DNA of 64,000 nt from Rhodoferax ferrireducens T118. Its GTDB lineage: Bacteria; Pseudomonadota; Gammaproteobacteria; Burkholderiales; Burkholderiaceae_C. A program made the translations under genes and the position numbers. Each line of letters begins with the position of its first letter. Within the stretch, counting starts at the first letter, position 1. This document shows positions 1 through 8,466 of this stretch, piece after piece. Where the stretch lies: assembly GCF_000013605.1 (NCBI RefSeq), contig NC_007908.1:3906001-3970000 (forward strand). Reading direction: 5' to 3'. A model generated the notes under the pieces. The model saw nothing but the letters and a program-made list of their open reading frames with translations, did not search any database and was not told where the DNA came from.

Positions 1-665
1 GTGCCGGCGGGCACCAGCAGCGCCCGGCGCAACCAGACGCGCGGGAAGAACCCGTCGGCCATGGCCACCAGGGATGTGAAGTCCAGCGGGCGCGGCGGCT
101 CGTCACGAATCCAGAGCTGCGTCAGGCTGGCCTGCTGCGGGTCGGCACTGGCTGCACCACCGTCCCATTTGGAAGGCAGCGGCCCCGTAATTGATCGCAT
201 GTCGTAGCGCGCAAACCAGGCCAGCTTCCCGCCTGGCGCGGCGTTGCGGGGCAGCGAGTCGGGCCGGGGCACTTCAGGGCAGGGCAGGTCACTGGCACTC
301 CAGGTGTCGCGCCGCAAGCCGGTGATGGCGGTGCCCGTCAGGGCCACAACGTCCACCCCGTTGGCATCGGTCTGGCGCAAGGCCAGGACCCAGTGCTGGG
401 TCGAGCGATTGGTTTGCACTGGCGTGGCCACCACCTTGAACGGCCCCGGTGTCAGGGCGCTGGTGTAGTTCACCGTCAAGGCCACTGGGTCGCCCAGACG
501 CGAGGGATGCGTCATGACGGCGTTCAGGGCAATGGCAGCCGTGACGCCACCAAAAGGCCCCACCATGTTCCACCAGGCCGGGCTGGTGTGCCCCAAAAAT
601 TGGTCGGGTGCCGTGTCAAAGTCTGGCGTCAAAGTGAGCGCCGTGTCGAAAGGATGTGAACTCAT
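1..665 (-). CDS. acyl-CoA thioesterase, TesB/4HBT_3-like (3' end outside window)
   Basis: The minus-strand frame is open from an ATG at 663-665 to the window edge, giving about 221 residues without a stop. The N-terminus carries the segment WWNMVGPFGGVTAAIALNAV, typical of TesB-like or thioesterase-superfamily acyl-CoA hydrolases. Later comes a second half with LTQLWIRDEPPRPLDFTSLV, which fits a double hot-dog architecture. Family role: hydrolysis of acyl-CoA to free acid and CoA in the cytoplasm. No good Shine-Dalgarno precedes the ATG. The gene is truncated by the window, so total length cannot be judged. It stands alone on this side, but its activity fits the acyl-CoA theme of the window. 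Confidence 0.8.
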   Translation of the reverse strand, partial: MSSHPFDTALTLTPDFDTAPDQFLGHTSPAWWNMVGPFGGVTAAIALNAVMTHPSRLGDPVALTVNYTSALTPGPFKVVATPVQTNRSTQHWVLALRQTDANGVDVVALTGTAITGLRRDTWSASDLPCPEVPRPDSLPRNAAPGGKLAWFARYDMRSITGPLPSKWDGGAASADPQQASLTQLWIRDEPPRPLDFTSLVAMADGFFPRVWLRRALLVPAG

Positions 666-1061
666 GGGCCGCAGTATCGCAGCACACCCGGCAGCAGGGC
701 GTCATCTGGGTGACGACGGGTTTTGCCACGCTGTTGGCCCCAACTTTGTATCGCAATCCTTTGAGTTCCGGGCGCTGGCCGTGATGGCAGAGTTCGGGAC
801 ATGGCCCCCGCCTCACACGGTCAAACGCCCAGAAAACGAAGTTTCAGAGGAGACTGACTTGCTTGCAAGTCATGTCGTAACTAAATCGGCGGGGATCCAT
901 GCCCCAATCTCTGCGGGCGACGTTCCTGGTTAACGAAGCATGTTTTGATGCTCGCGAAGGACAGGGCTGCAGCGTAAGGCGTCGGTCACGAATACCCGCT
1001 TCAGCGCATTTCGCCTTCGCAGCCAACGGGCAGCCGGACTTCATCGCAGCGTGACGCTTGC

Positions 1062-1078
1062 GCCCGCCGATGGCGGGC
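1062..1078 (-). other. hairpin just downstream of the RCC1-like gene
   Basis: A perfect 7-base inverted repeat (GCCCGCC / GGCGGGC, 3-base loop) lies 4 bases past the stop of the RCC1-like gene. No T-run follows on the minus strand, so a factor-independent terminator is possible but weak. The rest of 666-1061 contains no recognisable gene. Confidence 0.4.
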
Positions 1079-1082
1079 CGGC

Positions 1083-2273
1083 TCAGGCCGGCACCAAGCG
1101 CACGACCACTGGCTGGCCGACCGCCCCCGAGTAATTCCAGCCCCAGCACCATGCCGAGCCATCGGTGGTGATACCGCAGGTGGCCGCACCACCCGCGTCA
1201 AGCGCGCGAAACACCAGTCCGCCGCTGACGCGCACCGGCGCCGCCCTGGCGGTGGTGGTGCCGTCGCCGAGCTGGCCCCCAAGGTTCTCGCCCCAGCACC
1301 AAGCGCTGCCGTCCGCCGCGACGCCGCAGGCATGCGAGGTGCCCGAGCTCAGCTGCACGAATTTCGGCCCCGACACCGCCTGCGGCGTGGCGCTGAAGGC
1401 ATTGGGGTCGCCGACGCCGAGCACCGATCCGCTACCCCAACACCATGCCGTGCCGTCCACCTCGCGCGCGCAGGCATGCATCGCGCCGACGCCGATCCCT
1501 TCGAACACGCGGTCACCGCCGACCGCCACCGGGGTCGTTGCACTGCCGGAGAAGGCGCTGCCGAGCACCGGGTACGACACCGTCAGCCAGCACCACGCGC
1601 GGCCTGCGGCATCGAGCGCACAGGCATGCAGATCGCCCAGCGCGATCTGCTTGAGCGCGAGCCCCGGCGCCACTTGGCGCAGCGTGGACGGCGACCTCGC
1701 ACTCCAGCACCACGCGCTGCCGTCGGCCTTGACGCCACAGGCATCGCCGCCGAAAGTACCCACGTCGATCTGCACGAAGCGGTCGGTGCTTGCGCCCACC
1801 GGCGTCGGTAAGGGTTGCGGTGCCAAGTCGTTGACCCCACCCCAGCACCAAGCGCGCCCGTCCACGGCCAGCGCGCAAGTCGTGAAGCGGCCGCCGTCGA
1901 TAGAAGCGAAAGCCGGTGTGCCGCCCGCTGCAAGGGGGACAGAAGAACAGGGGAACATGTCGTCGTCGCCGCAGGCTGCACGCGACGCAGAAGCCAGCTG
2001 CCCGGCGTCGTTGAGGCCCCAGCACCAAGCCTGGCCCGCCGGCGTGAGCATGCAACTGTGGCCGTCGCCCTGGCCAACGCGATCGAAGACCGGGACGCCC
2101 GTGAGCCGCGCGGGAACCGGCACGTCGTAGACCGGGCGCAGCACCTCGGCACCCCCGCCACAGGCAGCCGCGACGAGGCCGGCCATCAACGCCACCAGGG
2201 CTGCACGAATGGAAGGTACGATGGACAGGAAAATCAAACGCAAGAGGCGAAGTGGGGCATGGGTTAGGTACAT
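1083..2273 (-). CDS. RCC1-repeat lipoprotein (putative seven-bladed propeller)
   Basis: This 396-residue secreted protein starts at the ATG at 2271-2273, behind GGGAG with 8-base spacing; a TTG sits one codon upstream. The hydrophobic N-terminus ends in LVAAAC (Cys about 38), a lipobox, so it is probably a membrane-anchored lipoprotein. The mature part has seven RCC1-like repeats, each with a pattern like F..I..G..H.C.....DG.AWCWG. Each repeat carries two cysteines, one before DG and one inside WCW, suggesting one disulfide per blade. RCC1 repeats fold as a beta-propeller and usually bind proteins; the partner here is unknown. It has no operon neighbour. The family call is firm, the function is open. 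Confidence 0.8.
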   Translation of the reverse strand: MYLTHAPLRLLRLIFLSIVPSIRAALVALMAGLVAAACGGGAEVLRPVYDVPVPARLTGVPVFDRVGQGDGHSCMLTPAGQAWCWGLNDAGQLASASRAACGDDDMFPCSSVPLAAGGTPAFASIDGGRFTTCALAVDGRAWCWGGVNDLAPQPLPTPVGASTDRFVQIDVGTFGGDACGVKADGSAWCWSARSPSTLRQVAPGLALKQIALGDLHACALDAAGRAWCWLTVSYPVLGSAFSGSATTPVAVGGDRVFEGIGVGAMHACAREVDGTAWCWGSGSVLGVGDPNAFSATPQAVSGPKFVQLSSGTSHACGVAADGSAWCWGENLGGQLGDGTTTARAAPVRVSGGLVFRALDAGGAATCGITTDGSAWCWGWNYSGAVGQPVVVRLVPA

Positions 2274-3209
2274 CAAAACGCTCCCTTCAAGACGAACTCA
2301 TGGGCAAGACACCCACAACTTCATGCTATCAACCTGGCTCATTTGTACAGTGACAACTATCAACGAGTTTGATTTGCATCTCTGACTTCCATTTCTTTGG
2401 TTGAAGCATTCTTTTTTGCCGCGCTAATGACCTTTTTCGCTGCGATCCGGGCTCACGACTTTCTTCGGACTTGACGCTCAAGTTTTGTCGTTAACGTTCA
2501 GATCTGGCAGCGTTCAACAGTGATTGCGGCCGGTCGCTTGGACCCACAAAAGGCCAGCCGTCTGACCAGATCTCATCTTCAACGGCTGGCATAGAGGAAG
2601 GAGTTCCGTAACTCGACCGGCCGGACTGTGTCTGAAACTGCCCCACAAAACCCAGCCCCATTTGCCCACCTCGTTGGCGTTCACCCCATCTCAATCACCC
2701 TGGCCACATCCTCACGACATTTCGAATACGGTCCCTGCAGCAGCAAGTCGCCACCCGCGACTGTCCCAGCTAAGTCGCTAATCGCGGCAGTGCCTTTCAC
2801 TTCGGTAACCATGACGGTGATAAGGGTGGAGAATCTGTAATTGACCACTCAAAAAATCTGGAGCAAAATTTTCTTGACCGAGTCGTTACCCTCGGCATAG
2901 GAGACCCGTAGATGCTCAAGAACCATACTTACGCTCATACCTGACTGACGGTTTGCTGTCATACCGTTTCCCATACTTGAGGAAGCATCTGAAAGGGTCA
3001 GGGTTCGTTTTGAGCCCTGACCTTTCTTGTTGTGGCCGCCAGTTTGCGACGAGAGGGGGTTCATATGTGTTGCGGCATAGTTGCTTGCCACCACGCAAAG
3101 CAATGATTCCCATACAACCGCCAGACTAAAAAAGCCCACAGGATTTCTCGAAAGGGCTTGATTTGTTTGGATTTCTTGGCTCAAGGTCTAATTGACAGGA
3201 GGACTTGCC
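2274..3209. other. gene-poor stretch, no supported gene
   Basis: About 930 bases lie between the RCC1-like gene and the methyltransferase. Several short frames are open, the longest about 110 codons on the minus strand at 2849-3184, but none has a convincing start site or a recognisable product. The only clear structure is an 8-base hairpin (GGTCAGGG / CCCTGACC) at 2996-3022 with a T-rich tail on the plus strand. The stretch is less GC-rich than its neighbours and may be decayed or acquired DNA. Confidence 0.6.
2996..3022 (+). terminator. terminator-like hairpin inside the gene-poor stretch
   Basis: GGTCAGGG and CCCTGACC pair across an 11-base loop, and the plus strand continues with TTTCTTGTT. 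No gene is recognised immediately upstream on either strand, so the hairpin may serve a lost gene. Confidence 0.4.
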
Positions 3210-4073
3210 GTGGCCGAACAGCAACCGACATTCGACGCAGCGAAGTACAAAAACGCGCAGCGAGAGCAATGGAACAAGGATGGCGCAGCATGGCGGCGCT
3301 GGAATCCCACTCTGGATCGTTGGTATGGCGAAGTAACCCGCAAGATGCTCGACTTGGCCCGGATTCAGCCAGGTCAGCGCATCCTAGACATCGCCGCCGG
3401 GGCAGGTGAACCGGCGGTCAGTGCCTCCGAACGGGTTGGCCCTAGCGGTTACGTGCTGGCGACCGACATCTCGGAAGGGATCGTTGAGCTTGCGCTCCAA
3501 GTCGCCCGTGAACGTGGCCTCAAACAGATTGAGGCCCGCGCCATGGACGGCGAGAAACTAGATCTCCCTGACGCTTCTTTTGATGCGGTGCTGTGTCGAC
3601 TTGGTCTGATGTATATGCCGCACCCCGTGACAGCGCTACGCGAGTGGCGCCGTGCCCTGAGGCCGGGCGGTCGGGTCGCCGTCGTTGTCTTTTCCACGCC
3701 CGATCGAAACAGTTGGGGTGCTTTGCCCGCTTCCATCATCCGCCGGCGCGCGCAACTCCCGCCTCCCGTTCCGGGGCAACCCGGCCCATTTAGCCTTGGC
3801 GCTCCCAGGGTGCTCGAAAACATCTTCAGTCAAGCCGAATTCGCCAACCCCGAGGTTCACACCGTGCAGGTGCCCCTGAGGATGGCCAGTTCCGCCGAGT
3901 ACGTGCGGGTCGCCCGAGAAGCCTTCGGTGGATTCAATGCCATGATGGCTCACCTGCCCCCTCAAGAACGCGAGTCCGTTTGGAACGAAGTGGAAGGCGC
4001 AATGCACAGTTTCGATTCGCCTGCCGGGTTCGAGGTGCCGGGTGAGTGCCTTGTCGGTGCGGCCACGAAGTGA
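3210..4073 (+). CDS. SAM-dependent methyltransferase, UbiE/Coq5-like
   Basis: The product is a 287-residue class I methyltransferase. The start chosen is GTG at 3210, placed 7 bases after a perfect AGGAGG at 3197-3202; an in-frame TTG at 3192 would swallow that site. Motif I is LDIAAGAGEP at residues 59-68, then ATDIS (motif II acidic Asp), DLPDASFDAVLCRLGLMYM (motif IV region) and LRPGGRVAVVVF. This layout matches UbiE/ArsM-type enzymes acting on small molecules; the substrate cannot be read from sequence. It stands alone, with no nearby ubiquinone or arsenic genes, so ubiE itself is unlikely. Confidence 0.8.
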   Translation: MAEQQPTFDAAKYKNAQREQWNKDGAAWRRWNPTLDRWYGEVTRKMLDLARIQPGQRILDIAAGAGEPAVSASERVGPSGYVLATDISEGIVELALQVARERGLKQIEARAMDGEKLDLPDASFDAVLCRLGLMYMPHPVTALREWRRALRPGGRVAVVVFSTPDRNSWGALPASIIRRRAQLPPPVPGQPGPFSLGAPRVLENIFSQAEFANPEVHTVQVPLRMASSAEYVRVAREAFGGFNAMMAHLPPQERESVWNEVEGAMHSFDSPAGFEVPGECLVGAATK

Positions 4074-4261
4074 TCGTACGCAGACTGCTGACCATCAGTT
4101 GCGGCCGACACCATCCGGCGGGGCTTCGCCCGCCTATACGGGCGGCTGAACTGAGGCGTAAGACCGGGTGCCGTCAGCAACGGGCGACCGAGCGCGGGTG
4201 TTGACGCCTCTCAAATTGTGATCAAAATTCGGGCCACCAGCGCAGCAAAACCCGTGACGAC

Positions 4262-4289
4262 GAAAAAAAGGCCACTGGTGCGTGGCCTT
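4262..4289 (-). terminator. rho-independent terminator of the beta-oxidation operon
   Basis: Read on the minus strand, AAGGCCAC pairs with GTGGCCTT across a 6-base loop and is followed by a run of T. It lies 19 bases past the thiolase stop at 4308 and closes the TetR-to-thiolase operon. Confidence 0.85.
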
Positions 4290-4307
4290 CTTCATCTGAC
4301 TTAGCGC

Positions 4308-5504
4308 TTAGACGCGCTCGAAAATTCCCGCGGCGCCCTGCCCCATGCCGATGCACATGGACACCATGCCGTACTTGAGCTGCTTGCGCTGCAGCGCATG
4401 GATCAAGGTGGCGGCGCGGATGGCACCGGTAGCGCCAAGCGGGTGACCCAGCGAAATGGCACCACCCATCGGGTTGACCTTGGACTGGTCGAGCCCAAGC
4501 GTGTTGATCACGGCCAGCGACTGGGCAGCAAAGGCTTCATTAAGTTCGATCCAGTCCATGTCATCCTGGCTCAAGCCGGCATAGCGCAGCGCAGCGGGTA
4601 TCGCCTCGATCGGGCCAATGCCCATGATTTCTGGCGGCACGCCTTTGGCGGCAAAACTGACGAAACGTGCCAGCGGTGTCAAGCCAAACTGCTTGACCGC
4701 TTTTTCACTGGCCAAAATTAGCACACCGGCACCGTCCGAGGTCTGCGAGCTGTTGCCGGCGGTCACCGTGCCGCGTGCGGCGAAGGGTGATTTGAGCTTG
4801 GCCAGACCTTCCAGCGAGGTGTCCGGGCGGGCGCCCTCATCCACACTGACGGTGCGCTTTTTCTCGATCACCTCGCCGGTGGCCAGATTGGGCGCGCGAT
4901 CGGTCACTTCAATCGGCGTCGTTTCAGCGCCGAAGTAACCCGCCGCTTGCGCAGCGAGTGCGCGCTGGTGCGATTGGAGTGCAAACGCGTCCTGTGCCTC
5001 ACGGCTGATCTTCCACTGCGTCGCCACCTTCTCGGCGGTCAAACCCATGCCGTAGGCAATACCGACGTTCTCGTCTTTGGCGAACATCAGCGGCGAGAAG
5101 GACGGCGCATTGCCGCCCATCGGCACCATGCTCATGCTCTCGACGCCGGCGGCAATCATCACCTCGGCTTCACCAACGCGAATGCGGTCGGCCGCCATCT
5201 GGATCGCCGACAGGCCGGAGGCGCAGAAACGGTTGACGGTGATGCCGCCCACGCTGGTGGGCAGACCGGCCAGCACGACTGCCGTGCGTGCCACGTTCAG
5301 GCCCTGCTGGCCTTCGGGCATGGCACAGCCGCAGATCATGTCTTCGATCATGTTGCGGTCCAGCGTGGGCACCTGGGCCAGCGCGGACTGCAACACACTG
5401 ACCAGCAGATCATCCGGTCGCATGTTGCGGAAAAAACCCCGGTGCGAGCGCCCGATGGGGCTGCGCGTGGCGGCGACGATATAGGCTTCTTGCATTTGTT
5501 TCAT
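4308..5504 (-). CDS. fadA: acetyl-CoA acyltransferase (3-ketoacyl-CoA thiolase)
   Basis: This 398-residue thiolase carries out CoA-dependent cleavage of 3-ketoacyl-CoA to acetyl-CoA and a shortened acyl-CoA, the last step of beta-oxidation. The acylated nucleophile is Cys94 in NRFCASGLSA. The C-terminal half has NEAFAAQ, the catalytic-His motif GHPLGATGA and the second catalytic Cys in SMCIGMGQGAA. Length is normal for the family. The start at 5504 gives MKQMQEAYIV; an ATG three codons later (5495) is equally possible, and neither has a strong ribosome site. It is the last gene of the operon, 20 bases behind the FadB-like gene with which it would form the multienzyme step. Confidence 0.93.
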   Translation of the reverse strand: MKQMQEAYIVAATRSPIGRSHRGFFRNMRPDDLLVSVLQSALAQVPTLDRNMIEDMICGCAMPEGQQGLNVARTAVVLAGLPTSVGGITVNRFCASGLSAIQMAADRIRVGEAEVMIAAGVESMSMVPMGGNAPSFSPLMFAKDENVGIAYGMGLTAEKVATQWKISREAQDAFALQSHQRALAAQAAGYFGAETTPIEVTDRAPNLATGEVIEKKRTVSVDEGARPDTSLEGLAKLKSPFAARGTVTAGNSSQTSDGAGVLILASEKAVKQFGLTPLARFVSFAAKGVPPEIMGIGPIEAIPAALRYAGLSQDDMDWIELNEAFAAQSLAVINTLGLDQSKVNPMGGAISLGHPLGATGAIRAATLIHALQRKQLKYGMVSMCIGMGQGAAGIFERV

Positions 5505-5524
5505 AACAGTTTCTCAGTCAGTTG

Positions 5525-7924
5525 TTAGTTGCGCACGGGCTTGCCGGTGGAGAGCATGCCCATGATGCGTTCCTGCGTCTTGGGGTGCGTGAGCAAGGAG
5601 CAGAAGGCCTGGCGCTCCAGCGTCATCAGATACTCTTCGCTGACCAGGCTGCCGGCATCCACGTCACCACCACACACCACGTTGGCAATCAGGCTGGCAA
5701 TGTGGTAGTCGTGCGCGCTGATGAAGCCGCCGTCGCGCATATTGACCAGCGAGCCCTTGATGGTGGCCACGCCGCTGCGCCCTGCCACCGCGAACAGGCG
5801 CTTTTGCGGCGCCCGGTAGCCCGAGTTGAACATCGCCTTGGCCTCGTTGATGGCCACAAACAGCAACTCGTCCTTGTGCGGAACGATCACATCGCCCTCA
5901 AGCACATAACCGAGCTTGCGCGACTCCAGTGCACTGGTTCCCACCTTGGCCATGGCCGCAGCGGTGAAGCCCTCGGTCAGGAATGGCAGCAGGTCTTTAC
6001 CGGTAGACGCGGCGGCTTTCTCAGCCGCGCGACGGGCGATATAGGTCAGCCCACCGCCACCGGGCACCAGGCCGACACCCACTTCGACCAGACCGACATA
6101 GCTTTCCATGGCAAGCACGCGTTTGGCGGAAAACACTGCCAGTTCGCAGCCGCCACCGAGCGCCAGGCCGCGCACCGCCGACACCACGGGCACGTTGGCA
6201 TAGCGCAGCTTGAGCATGGCCTCTTGCATTTCCAGCTCAGCCCCATCGATCGCCTTGGCACCGCCCATCATGAAGGCGGGCAGCATGGCCTGCAAATCGG
6301 CACCGGCTGAAAACAGCTCGTCGTTCGACCAGATGACAAGCCCCTGGTAGCTGGCCTCGGCCAGTTCCACACCCTTGAGCAGACCTTCAACCACGGCCGG
6401 GCCAATGGCGTGCATCTTGGTCTTGATGCTGGCAATCACCACGTCGTCGGCCAGCGTCCACAGGCGAATCGCATCGTCTTCAAACAGTGTCTTGCCCGCG
6501 GTTTGGGCCTTGGGCGCATCGGCACCCAGCACGCTCTCGGGGAAGTGCTGGCGCGTGTACACCGGCAGGCTGCGCGGCAATACAAATTGGCCCGTGCTGG
6601 GGTTCCACGAACCCTGCGGTGTGTGCACGCCACCGGCCTCAAGCACCGGGCCTTTGAAGACCCAAGCCGGCAGTGGCGCTTTGCACAAGGCTTTGCCTGC
6701 GTCGATATCCTCTTTGATCATGTTGGCCACGTTGAGCCAACCGGCTTCTTGCCACAACTCGAACGGGCCCTGCTTCATGCCAAAGCCCCAGCGCATGCAG
6801 AAGTCCACGTCGCGCGCATTGTCAGCAATGGCTTCCAGGTGCACCGCAGCGTAGTGAAAGGCATTGCGCAAAATGGCCCACAAGAACTGGCCCTGCGCGC
6901 CTTCGCTGTCACGCAGCAATTTCAGCCGTTCGGCGGCCGGTTTTTTCAGCATGCGCGCATAGACCTGGTCTGCCTTCTGGCCACCGGGCACGTACTCTTT
7001 GGATTCGCCGTCAAAACGCAGCACATCGCGGCCAACTTTCTTGAAGAAGCCGGCCTTGGTTTTTTGACCCAGGTTGCCCATTTCCAGCAAGGTCTTGAGC
7101 ACCGCGGGGGTGGCAAAACTTTCATAGAACGGATCGGTGTCAAGCGTCAAGGTGTCTTGCAAGGTCTTGATCACGTGTGTCATGGTGTCCAGCCCCACCA
7201 CGTCAGCGGTGCGGAAGGTACCGGAACTGGCGCGGCCCAGCTTTTTGCCGGTCAGGTCATCGACCACGTCATAGCTCAGGCCAAAATTCTCGACCTCTTT
7301 CATGGTCAACAACATACCGGCGACACCCACGCGGTTGGCGATGAAATTGGGGGAATCCTTGGCCCGCACCACACCTTTGCCCAGGTTGCTGGTGACAAAG
7401 GCTTCGAGGTCGTCCAGGATCTGCGGTTGCGTGGTGGGTGTGTTGATCAACTCCACCAGCATCATGTAGCGCGGCGGGTTGAAGAAGTGGATGCCGCAAA
7501 AGCGTGGCTTGATTTCTTCCGGCAGGACTTCACTGAGCTTGGTGATCGACAGGCCCGAGGTGTTGGACGCCACGATGGCGTGCGGCGCCAGGAAAGGGGC
7601 AATTTTCTTGTACAGATCGAGCTTCCAGTCCATGCGCTCGGCGATGGCTTCAATCACCAGATCGCAGTCCAAGAGCTGGTCCATGTGCTCTTCGTAATTG
7701 GCCTGCTGGATCAAGGCAGCATCTTCCACCACGCCCAGTGGCGCGGGCTTGAGCTTTTTCAGGCCCTCAATGGCGCGCGTGACGATGCCGTTCTTGGGGC
7801 CTTCTTTGGCGGGCAGGTCAAACAGCACGACCGGCACCTTGCAGTTGACCAGATGGGCGGCAATTTGCGCACCCATCACGCCGGCACCCAGCACGGCTAC
7901 TTTTTTGACTTGAAATCTTGACAT
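5525..7924 (-). CDS. 3-hydroxyacyl-CoA dehydrogenase / enoyl-CoA hydratase (FadN/FadB-like)
   Basis: This 799-residue bifunctional enzyme hydrates 2-enoyl-CoA and oxidises L-3-hydroxyacyl-CoA with NAD+. The dehydrogenase comes first: Rossmann motif GAGVMGAQIA at 13-22, catalytic His146 and Glu158 in HFFNPPRYMMLVELI. The 3HCDH C-terminal domain follows with SPNFIANRVG. The crotonase domain is C-terminal, with SAGADLQAM for the oxyanion hole and GGGCELAVF plus VGLVPGGGG. Dehydrogenase-before-hydratase order is that of Bacillus FadN, the reverse of E. coli FadB. It lies between the thiolase and the DUF2147 gene in one operon. Confidence 0.92.
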   Translation of the reverse strand: MSRFQVKKVAVLGAGVMGAQIAAHLVNCKVPVVLFDLPAKEGPKNGIVTRAIEGLKKLKPAPLGVVEDAALIQQANYEEHMDQLLDCDLVIEAIAERMDWKLDLYKKIAPFLAPHAIVASNTSGLSITKLSEVLPEEIKPRFCGIHFFNPPRYMMLVELINTPTTQPQILDDLEAFVTSNLGKGVVRAKDSPNFIANRVGVAGMLLTMKEVENFGLSYDVVDDLTGKKLGRASSGTFRTADVVGLDTMTHVIKTLQDTLTLDTDPFYESFATPAVLKTLLEMGNLGQKTKAGFFKKVGRDVLRFDGESKEYVPGGQKADQVYARMLKKPAAERLKLLRDSEGAQGQFLWAILRNAFHYAAVHLEAIADNARDVDFCMRWGFGMKQGPFELWQEAGWLNVANMIKEDIDAGKALCKAPLPAWVFKGPVLEAGGVHTPQGSWNPSTGQFVLPRSLPVYTRQHFPESVLGADAPKAQTAGKTLFEDDAIRLWTLADDVVIASIKTKMHAIGPAVVEGLLKGVELAEASYQGLVIWSNDELFSAGADLQAMLPAFMMGGAKAIDGAELEMQEAMLKLRYANVPVVSAVRGLALGGGCELAVFSAKRVLAMESYVGLVEVGVGLVPGGGGLTYIARRAAEKAAASTGKDLLPFLTEGFTAAAMAKVGTSALESRKLGYVLEGDVIVPHKDELLFVAINEAKAMFNSGYRAPQKRLFAVAGRSGVATIKGSLVNMRDGGFISAHDYHIASLIANVVCGGDVDAGSLVSEEYLMTLERQAFCSLLTHPKTQERIMGMLSTGKPVRN

Positions 7925-7936
7925 TGATTTAATCTC

Positions 7937-8007
7937 CGTTCGGGCTGAGCTTGTCGAAGCCCTTGAATATGTTCACAAATGCCCTTCGACAAGCTCAGGG
8001 CGAACGG
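7937..8007. repeat. inverted repeat with TTCGACAAGCTCAGGGC-type arms
   Basis: Two long arms, 7937-7964 and 7981-8007, are near-perfect reverse complements of each other (GGGCTGAGCTTGTCGAAGCC against CTTCGACAAGCTCAGGGC), separated by about 16 A/T-rich bases. This word is a widespread dispersed intergenic repeat in Burkholderiales. Here it sits inside the operon, between the DUF2147 and FadN-like genes, where the transcript could form a large stem that attenuates or stabilises the message. Confidence 0.85.
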
Positions 8008-8015
8008 CTAACTGA

Positions 8016-8450
8016 TTACGGAACGCGCGTCCAGGTTTGGGTTCGATAGAAAAACGCGATGTAGCCGCGCACCTGAAGCTGCTTGCCGTCTTCGATCGGC
8101 GTCAGGCGCAAGGTGTAGTCCTTGCCGTTGTCAGGGTCGAGGATCTTGCCGCCTTCCCAAACCTCCTTGCCATCGGATCTTTTGGCGCCACGGATGATCT
8201 CCAGCCCCAACACCGGCTTGTTTTTGCGCTCATCGGTGCACTTGTCGCAGACATCGTCCTGCCTGGCGTCTTTGCGCAGCAGTTTCTCGATGCGGCCCGA
8301 GAGCACGCCCGCGTTATCGCTGATGCGCACCTCGGATGACACCTCGCCGGTCTTGTCGTCAACGGTGCGCCAGACGCCCACGGGCGTCATCTGGGCCAGT
8401 GCCGGCCATGCCAGCGCGGCCAAAACAACAGCAGCAATTTGCCTGAACAT
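8016..8450 (-). CDS. DUF2147 exported protein
   Basis: The product has 144 residues from the ATG at 8448-8450, which is preceded by AGGAG with good spacing; an in-frame ATG 11 codons upstream would overlap the dehydrogenase gene and lacks a site. The N-terminus FRQIAAVVLAALAWPALAQ is a signal peptide cleaved after ALA-Q, so the protein is periplasmic. The mature part (PVGVWRTVDDKTGEVSSEV, a CDKC pair, GGKILDPDNGKDY, GYIAFFYRTQTW) is the DUF2147 signature, a small lipocalin-like barrel family of unknown biochemical role. Its place in a fatty-acid operon suggests an envelope function linked to lipid uptake, but that is inference. Confidence 0.85.
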   Translation of the reverse strand: MFRQIAAVVLAALAWPALAQMTPVGVWRTVDDKTGEVSSEVRISDNAGVLSGRIEKLLRKDARQDDVCDKCTDERKNKPVLGLEIIRGAKRSDGKEVWEGGKILDPDNGKDYTLRLTPIEDGKQLQVRGYIAFFYRTQTWTRVP

Positions 8451-8466
8451 AAGGACTCCTTGGCTC

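Noticed and set aside
1165..2130. A 321-codon plus-strand frame opposite the RCC1-like gene
   Set aside because: Its periodic QHHAxPSA words are the reverse of the RCC1 repeats; the minus strand has the signal peptide, the lipobox and the repeat logic.
2849..3184. A 111-codon minus-strand frame in the gene-poor stretch
   Set aside because: No ribosome site, no recognisable fold and a terminator-like hairpin inside it.
6410..7921. A 503-codon plus-strand frame opposite the FadN-like gene
   Set aside because: Antisense shadow; the minus-strand gene carries clear dehydrogenase and hydratase motifs.
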